Shown: positions 58,512-64,000 of the stretch, one piece after another
Numbering within the stretch: position 1 is the stretch's first letter
Layout: every line of letters starts with the position of its first letter
From: a virus
IMG/VR virus record: IMGVR_UViG_3300025141_000036
Location: 1-64,000 of that record
DNA length: 64,000 bases
Reading direction: 5' to 3' (one strand)
Program-made: the position numbers and the translations under genes
Notes under the pieces: model-generated
Seen by the model: the letters and a program-made list of their open reading frames with translations, nothing else
Database searches by the model: none
Told to the model about the DNA's origin: nothing

Positions 58512-59127
58512 TCGCAACCTTCCTTTTTAATAAACCCACAGCAATGTGAGTAATTTTAGAAATAGAATCTTCAAAATGAAAATTATTATTATTCTTCCCA
58601 GTTTGCCCCGGAAAAATAGAGTCTCCCCTAACAATTATCAACAAATCAGCTAAATCTCTTGCTTTGCAGCTTTCATTTCTTGTAATAACCACCACTTTCA
58701 TTCCAATTTCTTTTGCATATTCTGCTGCTTTAATAACGTTTTTTGAATTTCCTGAACCACTGATTCCGAAGAACACATCACCTGATGATCCTTGATATCT
58801 TAATTGCTCAACAAAAATGTTCTCATATCCCAAATCATTAGAGATGCCTGTTATTGTAGCTACACAATCACACAAATTCACACAATGAAACTTATTCCTA
58901 GGAGCGGATCTGTTTCCTTTGTCCTCAGAGACAAACGGATGCATATTTAAATCTACGACCAGATTGCCCACATAAGCCACATTCCCACCATTTCCACAAG
59001 CAAACACTTTCTTTTCTTTTTCATAAGCTTCAAAGATTATTTTTACAAAAGACTCGATTTCGGTTGATGAAATTGTCTGTATTACTCTTGATGATTCTTT
59101 TTTGTAAACTTCTATTAATTCTTGCAT
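58495..59127 (-). CDS. SIS-domain phosphosugar isomerase, GmhA-like, 210 aa
   Basis: Layout and motifs match sedoheptulose-7-phosphate isomerase: FACGNGGNVAYVGNLV (usual GNGGSA, here Ser is Asn), TGISNDLGYENIFVEQL, GDVFFGISGSGNSKNVIKAA, and a C-terminal ITHIAVGLL with the conserved His. GmhA converts sedoheptulose 7-phosphate into D-glycero-D-manno-heptose 7-phosphate. Its substrate is the product of a transketolase reaction, encoded by the two genes just downstream. The Ser-to-Asn change in the phosphate loop is worth noting. AAGGAG lies upstream of the ATG. Confidence 0.85.
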   Translation of the reverse strand: MQELIEVYKKESSRVIQTISSTEIESFVKIIFEAYEKEKKVFACGNGGNVAYVGNLVVDLNMHPFVSEDKGNRSAPRNKFHCVNLCDCVATITGISNDLGYENIFVEQLRYQGSSGDVFFGISGSGNSKNVIKAAEYAKEIGMKVVVITRNESCKARDLADLLIIVRGDSIFPGQTGKNNNNFHFEDSISKITHIAVGLLKRKVANENIG

Positions 59128-60683
59128 TCTTCATCTCCTTTTAAATGTTTTGATAATAAATATTTTCCTAATAAAAATAAAAAATCTCCGTATTTCCCAC
59201 CATGAAAATCCTCATATAGAGAGCAAATTCCAATATATTGCAAAATACCCAATAACTTTACATTGCTCCAATCTAAATCTCTCTCAACACAAAACATTTC
59301 AAACTCTATCAACAAAAATAATAGATTGCTTTTGACTTTATAAGAAAGAAAAGCTTCTTTGTTTTTAATTTTATAATCATAATGTTTAGATAAAACCATT
59401 TGCCCATTAATCAAGAGAGCATGATATAACTTTCCTAAGTCATAATATGTATCTCCAACCTCCAAACTTTCGCCAAAAGATTCCCTCCAATCGATTAATT
59501 GAAACCGTTGGCCATCATAAATTATGTTTTCTGGTTGGAAATCACCATGAAAATTGCTAGGAATCGCATTCTTATAAATAGATTCCCAGTTTACTCTACT
59601 TAAGGTCTTTTGGATAGGTTCAACTTTTATCCCGTTAATAAATTCTATTTTATCTAACTCACTATCAGAATAAAGACTTATTCTATCGAACAACTTTTCT
59701 TTATACATTTTATTGCAATTGTCGAGAAAACCTTTCGATTTTTCAAAACGCGATGATGAAATCTTATCCATATAAAAATCTAAGACACTCTTCAAAACGT
59801 TCTCATCCAATATCTGGGATAGAGTTTCTCCTTCTATAAACTTATATGAATACATATTATCATTAACCAATTCTACTTCCGGAACGGAATTGTTAAGAAA
59901 ATCTACTCTCAACAGTCTTTTCTTAACCTTTTCGGGATTGTGAAAATATTTTATAACAGTTTCATTTTCAATAAAAATTGTTTCGTCATTTTTGGGAGCA
60001 ACCACTTCTTTATTGTAGACTTTTCGAGTTTCGTCATATGACTTATTATTTCCCGTATCATGCCAAGTAAAAAAGTTTAATCTTATTTCCTTCAAATCAT
60101 AAAACCCATGGATAACTTGATATTCATCATTTATAATACTCTTTTCTCTCAAAGAATCCCAGAATGTTTTATAATCATAAACCCCGGCCATTCCGTTATA
60201 AGCCAAATTCCCTATTCCGTAATAAAGCTCATCCAAGTATTCTTCTCCTTTTATTAAACAATATCCCGATGAGGAAGCACTCTCTATTATTGAAGTGCCA
60301 ATCCAATTGTCATCTAGGTAGGAAAATTTTTCGACTTCTTCTACTATAGTATCAGACGAAGTGAAAATAAAAGGGCACCGTAAATGTTTTTCACACTGTA
60401 ACAGACTAAGGCCCGGGCCGGATCCGGGTCCTGAGAAATTTTCTACATGAACATAAGTTATTTTTCTACTTGGAAACACCCTTTTTAGATAAGACTTAAC
60501 TTGATAACTCTTAAATCCCAGCGCAATCACAATCTCTATATCTTTACTGAAACTCCTTATTATTTTAGATATCACTGCTCTGTTTTCTATTGGTAACAAT
60601 GATTTGTGCAAACCAGCAACAGTAGTGTTTCTAGACCCCTGGCCTGCTGATAAAATACAAAGTTTGAATTTGCTATTTTTCAT
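59115..60683 (-). CDS. Fused sugar nucleotidyltransferase and aminoglycoside-phosphotransferase-like kinase, 522 aa
   Basis: The N-terminal ~235 residues are a nucleotidyltransferase: LSAGQGSRN (11-19) then HKSLLPI, and FIFTSSDTIVEE for the metal site. The C-terminal half is a kinase of the APH/choline-kinase fold with FHGDFQPENIIYDGQRFQLIDW (~374-395), the HxDxxxxN and DxD elements. One protein may thus phosphorylate a sugar or small alcohol and activate it with a nucleotide, comparable to LicC/LicA or HddA/HddC pairs. It has its own consensus promoter. The coding region is AT-rich. Confidence 0.82.
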   Translation of the reverse strand: MKNSKFKLCILSAGQGSRNTTVAGLHKSLLPIENRAVISKIIRSFSKDIEIVIALGFKSYQVKSYLKRVFPSRKITYVHVENFSGPGSGPGLSLLQCEKHLRCPFIFTSSDTIVEEVEKFSYLDDNWIGTSIIESASSSGYCLIKGEEYLDELYYGIGNLAYNGMAGVYDYKTFWDSLREKSIINDEYQVIHGFYDLKEIRLNFFTWHDTGNNKSYDETRKVYNKEVVAPKNDETIFIENETVIKYFHNPEKVKKRLLRVDFLNNSVPEVELVNDNMYSYKFIEGETLSQILDENVLKSVLDFYMDKISSSRFEKSKGFLDNCNKMYKEKLFDRISLYSDSELDKIEFINGIKVEPIQKTLSRVNWESIYKNAIPSNFHGDFQPENIIYDGQRFQLIDWRESFGESLEVGDTYYDLGKLYHALLINGQMVLSKHYDYKIKNKEAFLSYKVKSNLLFLLIEFEMFCVERDLDWSNVKLLGILQYIGICSLYEDFHGGKYGDFLFLLGKYLLSKHLKGDEECKN

Positions 60684-60701
60684 TTAATTCTCGTTTTATA
60701 T

Positions 60702-60730
60702 ATTATAACACATTCTTCGTCCCCTGTCAA
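60702..60730 (-). promoter_or_regulatory. Sigma-70 promoter inside sugar operon
   Basis: TTGACA at 60725-60730 and TATAAT at 60702-60707, spacer 17, directly before the nucleotidyltransferase/kinase gene (ATG 60683). Predicted start near 60695. It allows the downstream half of the operon to be expressed separately from the upstream half. Confidence 0.87.
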
Positions 60731-60737
60731 AAAAAAA

Positions 60738-61211
60738 TTAATTTTTATGCTCGATATCTATTTTTCCAGATTTTCTATTTGTATCATCTTGATATCTAAT
60801 GACATCATTAAGATGAGGAGTGGAAACCTCCAAAGCAGTATAGGATTCTCTAGCTATGACTCTATGTTTTCTATTGAGAGGGACTGTCCACCCTGATCCT
60901 GCTTTATAAATCTTGGATTCCATAACCCCTTCATCATTTTCCAAAAGAACCTCTGCTTCTCCTTCAATCACATAGTTTGCTTCAATCTTATATTCATGAG
61001 ATTGTAAACTACATCTATTACCTTTTTTCATATGAATCAGCTTAAAAGCATAAAACTCATTTAATTCCAACCATAGTTCATAGCCCCATGGCTTTACTAC
61101 TTTATAATCGCTTACTGATAGGTTATCCGGCTTGCTGTTATCAATCGTATCTTTGTACTCCTCTAGTGCTTGCTTTATAAACAAATCTTTAATGTGATCA
61201 AATTTTGACAT
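60738..61211 (-). CDS. Cupin phosphosugar isomerase-like protein, 157 aa
   Basis: KVVKPWGYELWL and MKKGNRCSLQSHEYKIEANYVIEGEA match the cupin domain of type II mannose-6-phosphate isomerases, where His and Glu bind zinc. It is a single cupin domain, without the nucleotidyltransferase domain often fused to it. It may isomerise or epimerise a sugar phosphate in this operon. It overlaps the HAD gene by 14 nt. The -35 box of the next gene lies just after its stop. Confidence 0.78.
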   Translation of the reverse strand: MSKFDHIKDLFIKQALEEYKDTIDNSKPDNLSVSDYKVVKPWGYELWLELNEFYAFKLIHMKKGNRCSLQSHEYKIEANYVIEGEAEVLLENDEGVMESKIYKAGSGWTVPLNRKHRVIARESYTALEVSTPHLNDVIRYQDDTNRKSGKIDIEHKN

Positions 61212-61563
61212 CTTTAATTCCTTGGTTTCTTTTTAAATTTATTGCATATGCATAATCTTTATCCCCTGAGGGCTTTCTATCATTTATAATATATCTTTTT
61301 CCTCCGCCAATGCCCATAACTAATTGGTCATAGATAATGCCGGCTTTTGACAATTGTTTTTCTGTTTGCTTTCTCATACTCTCTCTACGACCAGTAGTGA
61401 GAATAATGTTGTAGCCTCGGCGGTCCCACTCTTCTAGTTTTTCTAGTGTTCCGTTTAAAATTTCCATTTTATTATCTTGTCGACAAGATAAAAAGGGTGA
61501 CTGATGTTTTACTAACGTGCCATCTATATCACAAAAAATAGTGGCTGGTCTCTTTTCATTCAT
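61198..61563 (-). CDS. Small HAD-superfamily phosphatase, 121 aa
   Basis: Motif I is FCDIDGTLV (~10-18), motif II/III lies in IILTTGRRESMRKQ and motif IV in YIINDRKPSGD (acidic residues). No large cap domain. Such proteins hydrolyse sugar phosphates and occur in capsule and heptose clusters, in the role of GmhB. The ATG overlaps the upstream stop (ATGA). The exact substrate is unknown. Confidence 0.82.
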   Translation of the reverse strand: MNEKRPATIFCDIDGTLVKHQSPFLSCRQDNKMEILNGTLEKLEEWDRRGYNIILTTGRRESMRKQTEKQLSKAGIIYDQLVMGIGGGKRYIINDRKPSGDKDYAYAINLKRNQGIKDVKI

Positions 61564-62681
61564 AATATAAACCTTGTACTTGGGTTAATGTTCTCCAAGA
61601 TATCTTTCTTTATCTCTTCTGTATACATTGCTGCCTTAAGAACAACAATGGGGTTAACAACATCTTTTAGAATCTGTGGAGACCGGACAAACAAGTTTGT
61701 TCCATAAAGTCTCTGGTTTATTTTCGCAGGGTCGTTATCCAATATGAAAGAAAAGTTTTCCTCTTTCAAACCAAACTTCAACAAAGATTGGGTAAAAATG
61801 TGAGCACCAAAAATAAATGTGTTACTCTTATTTTCCAGTTGGTTTTCAATTTTCTTCACTTCTGCATTGTAATAATTCATAAAATCATCCAAATAAGACG
61901 AATCTTGTTTATAAACCTTATCGGCTGCAACAGACGAAGATTTGATCGCTGAAACGAAAACACAGTGGTTGCTAAAGTCTTTTTCTTCTACAACTTCAAG
62001 GCCAGAGTAATGTAAAATTTCTCTTAACAACTCTTTTGTTAAACCATAGGTGTGTTCAAAATTCATCGCATTTGTGAAACCATCTTTCATCATCTCATCA
62101 ATTATGGGTGCCGAAATGAACATCATTTTTCCTTCTTCTAAAAGCTCTGTCATCACTTTAATCTCGTTCATAGGATCATAGAGGTGCTCTATAACATGAG
62201 AATGAATGATTGCGTCGGGTTTTTCTTTTACAGAATTCTTATCAAAAAATTGTTCTTTTAAAATAATCTTATCTGTTGGCTTATTACCATAACAACTCAG
62301 GTTAGTGTCATAAACCGTTATAGATTCAATCTTCTGGTTTTTCTCAAGGTGCTTAGCTAAAACTAGTTGTGCGCCACCAATCTCTACAAGATTACCTGAT
62401 GCACTAATATTGATGAAGTCTGCAAATTCTTTGTGGTGGCGATTCCAAATTTTACCAAAAGAACTGTTATGAGCATCTTTATATAAAATTTCCAACGGAA
62501 CTAATTTTGTTAATTGTGCTGTTTTACACTCAGAACATTTTGCAAAATTCAAATCTAGTGTCAAATCGGATTCTCTGTTTTGAGTTGTAGTTCCCATATA
62601 GATAGGAAAATCTTTTATAGAATAAGCATCTACTAAAGGAGACGAGCAATAAACACATTCGCTTCGCAGGACATATTTCAT
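61560..62681 (-). CDS. SAM-dependent C-methyltransferase with zinc site, 373 aa
   Basis: The N-terminal part has CVYC (Cys10, Cys13) and CSEC (~50-53), the zinc-binding head of sugar C-methyltransferases. A Rossmann methyltransferase follows (GNLVEIGGAQLVLAKHL for SAM binding, IIHSHVIEHLYDP). The C-terminal ~120 residues have a second Rossmann-like stretch (NTFIFGAHIFTQSLL; VVLKAAMYTEEIKKDI). Family members methylate ring carbons of NDP-deoxysugars, or act in other small-molecule pathways. Located between the GT-D-like and HAD genes. GGAG lies upstream. Confidence 0.82.
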   Translation of the reverse strand: MKYVLRSECVYCSSPLVDAYSIKDFPIYMGTTTQNRESDLTLDLNFAKCSECKTAQLTKLVPLEILYKDAHNSSFGKIWNRHHKEFADFINISASGNLVEIGGAQLVLAKHLEKNQKIESITVYDTNLSCYGNKPTDKIILKEQFFDKNSVKEKPDAIIHSHVIEHLYDPMNEIKVMTELLEEGKMMFISAPIIDEMMKDGFTNAMNFEHTYGLTKELLREILHYSGLEVVEEKDFSNHCVFVSAIKSSSVAADKVYKQDSSYLDDFMNYYNAEVKKIENQLENKSNTFIFGAHIFTQSLLKFGLKEENFSFILDNDPAKINQRLYGTNLFVRSPQILKDVVNPIVVLKAAMYTEEIKKDILENINPSTRFIL

Positions 62682-63415
62682 TTATCGCTCCACACACAAA
62701 TTTTATTAATAGTTGGTTCATTTCGTAAATAACCGCGGGTCTTTCCTGCTTCTCCCAACAAATAATGATTAAGTGTTGATCCTATGTCGATGTAAGTATT
62801 TTGTGAATTAAACTCAAACAACTGATGGGCTAAAATGTTACCAAACGGTCCGGCACAAAAAAGGAACAAATTATCTTTTATTTCCTCTGTTGTTATGAAA
62901 TCTTTCACCTCCGATATTAATTCATTATTATCTACCCATGCATTCTTTCCAATCTGAAAATGTTTCGAGACATCAAACGGAAGACTATCCAAATTAGATG
63001 CCGAGTTTGAAACCAAAACCACCTCAAACTCTGAATAATGTGGAACCATCTTATCTAAATAATGCTTATGATTTCCATTAACAAAAAGATTGGCCCAAGT
63101 TAAATTTGTTAATTCTTGCCCCGATTGTTTTTTTAGCCAATTATGAACAGTTAACCCCCCAATACAACAAGGACATGAGATTCCTACGAAATAATTTTCA
63201 TTCTTAAATCTAAATGACTCTATCATTTGTTTTCGAAACTCTTGATTCTCTTTTGGATTAAACCAAAACTCACCATTATTAATTGGCTTATTTGATAGGA
63301 TGTGTAATTCTCCATCAGCATATTTAGAAAAAGAAAATGGCTCTTTGGTTTTTAACTTATCAATCAATATTTTTAAATCTTCCCTAAAACTTTTATTCTC
63401 TGTTTTAAATTTCAT
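62678..63415 (-). CDS. GT-D-type (DUF1792-like) glycosyltransferase, 245 aa
   Basis: SFSKYADGELHIL (~30) resembles the acidic DGE motif of GT-D-fold glycosyltransferases, and the C-terminal LFLFCAGPFGNILAHQLFE ... TYIDIGSTLNHYL matches the conserved end of that family. ATG at 63415 is preceded by GGAAGGAAG; a more upstream ATG at 63433 would place this site inside the coding region. It probably adds a sugar to a surface glycan. It overlaps the methyltransferase start by 4 nt. Confidence 0.68.
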   Translation of the reverse strand: MKFKTENKSFREDLKILIDKLKTKEPFSFSKYADGELHILSNKPINNGEFWFNPKENQEFRKQMIESFRFKNENYFVGISCPCCIGGLTVHNWLKKQSGQELTNLTWANLFVNGNHKHYLDKMVPHYSEFEVVLVSNSASNLDSLPFDVSKHFQIGKNAWVDNNELISEVKDFITTEEIKDNLFLFCAGPFGNILAHQLFEFNSQNTYIDIGSTLNHYLLGEAGKTRGYLRNEPTINKICVWSDK

Positions 63416-63417
63416 AA

Positions 63418-64000
63418 TTATTCTTCCTTCCATTTTGGATAAGGTTTATTACAGGCTTTCTTAAACTTGACCTTGAAGTCATCGGGCCATTCTTTATTGA
63501 TAACTCCATCTTTTGGCACCCTCGGCGGTAAATAAATATTTAATCTATTTTCTCTACAATATTTAAAAATTTGATATACCTTGTAAGAATCAGTCCCTTT
63601 GGAAATTCGAACATCCCATAGTTTGTTTTGCGATGGCTCACAATCTCCAAGCAACACCTCCCTTAATGCCTCAACAGTTAAGGAGTCAGCCTCTCGGACA
63701 AAACCCTGCTCGGTTGTATAGGGTGTGTATGTAAATTTTTTTGTTTTTAATATCTCGCCACTATCCACCCTATTTTCAATTCTCATGATCGAAACTCCCC
63801 ATTCGCAGGATTCCAACATTCTTCCCCAGACTAACGAGGCGCCGCCTTGAACATCTGGGAGTATCGCTCCATGGTTACCAATTACTTCGAATTTTGATGT
63901 GATTGATTTAGGAACTATCCTAGAATCACCTAAAGTTATAATCAAATCAATTTTGTTTCTCTCACAAAACTCTAGGCAATTTTGCCATTCGCTTGTTTTA
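63418..64000 (-). CDS. Formyltransferase-like protein (partial, N-terminus beyond window)
   Basis: The frame is open to the right edge, giving 193 visible residues. DLIITLGDSRIVP, then IGNHGAILPDVQGGASLVWG and VDSGEILKTKKF follow the formyl-transferase pattern (Asn-His ... Asp catalytic triad) of methionyl-tRNA and sugar N-formyltransferases. In a sugar operon, an N-formylating enzyme acting on an amino sugar is more likely than tRNA formylation. An internal TTG at 63945 is not the start. The substrate amino-sugar genes would lie outside the window. Confidence 0.78.
   Translation of the reverse strand, partial: KTSEWQNCLEFCERNKIDLIITLGDSRIVPKSITSKFEVIGNHGAILPDVQGGASLVWGRMLESCEWGVSIMRIENRVDSGEILKTKKFTYTPYTTEQGFVREADSLTVEALREVLLGDCEPSQNKLWDVRISKGTDSYKVYQIFKYCRENRLNIYLPPRVPKDGVINKEWPDDFKVKFKKACNKPYPKWKEE

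Noticed and set aside
1-64000. Cyanophage or prophage origin
   Set aside because: No photosynthesis genes, no integrase, attachment repeats or host genes seen; the window supports a T4-type myovirus but not a particular host.

Overview
The window is one continuous stretch of a large tailed-phage genome, a myovirus related to the T4 supergroup. The identification rests on a gp20-like portal, a gp17-like large terminase, gp25- and gp6-like baseplate proteins, a gp55-like late sigma factor, a primase, and the recombination nuclease/ATPase pair gp47/gp46. All 58 protein genes that I accept, and the single tRNA, lie on the minus strand. Neighbouring genes overlap (often ATGA or TAATG) or sit a few bases apart, and no gap exceeds 60 bases. 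I see no integrase, attachment site, photosynthesis gene or insertion sequence. Strong GGAGG-type ribosome binding sites and consensus TTGACA/TATAAT promoters suggest a Gram-negative, probably proteobacterial host. The overall style resembles marine metagenomic phages, but I cannot name a host.

Transcription runs from high to low coordinates, and the window has four blocks. (1) 64000-53665 is a sugar and surface-glycan operon: formyltransferase (cut by the window end), GT-D-like transferase, C-methyltransferase, HAD phosphatase, cupin, a fused nucleotidyltransferase/kinase, a GmhA-like SIS isomerase, a split transketolase, a shikimate-dehydrogenase-like enzyme, a glycosyltransferase, a short UDP-sugar dehydrogenase and an epimerase. 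(2) 53675-14138 holds the late sigma factor and a 38 kb structural region. It contains three tandem spike-like proteins that share an N-terminal module but carry different cell-wall-hydrolase-like C-termini, then gp25, gp6 and several giant virion proteins (2541, 2390 and 1521 residues). (3) 14086-7373 is a replication/recombination block: RuvC-like nuclease, nucleotidylyltransferase, primase, tRNA-Leu(UAA), lipoprotein, nucleotidyltransferase-fold protein, Smr domain and a fused gp47-gp46 protein. Host-type promoters sit in front of four of these genes. (4) 7373-1 holds many small proteins with a common N-terminal leader, a few membrane proteins, then terminase and portal.

The two most interesting systems are these. 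First, eight small proteins begin with variants of one ~17-residue leader (MKITKEQLKQIIKEELE type), and two more begin with a second leader (MENWRKF type). They look like capsid-targeting sequences similar in concept to those of T4 internal proteins, which would make this a bank of packaged, possibly injected, cargo proteins. It includes a P-loop kinase-like protein and a 38-residue micro-protein. Second, the sugar operon combines a split transketolase, a sedoheptulose-7-phosphate-isomerase-like protein, a kinase/nucleotidyltransferase fusion, a phosphatase and an AroE-like dehydrogenase. This fits a dedicated pathway to an activated seven-carbon sugar or a cyclitol-like compound, presumably to modify a host or virion glycan.

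Functions come from motifs read by eye; no database search was run.
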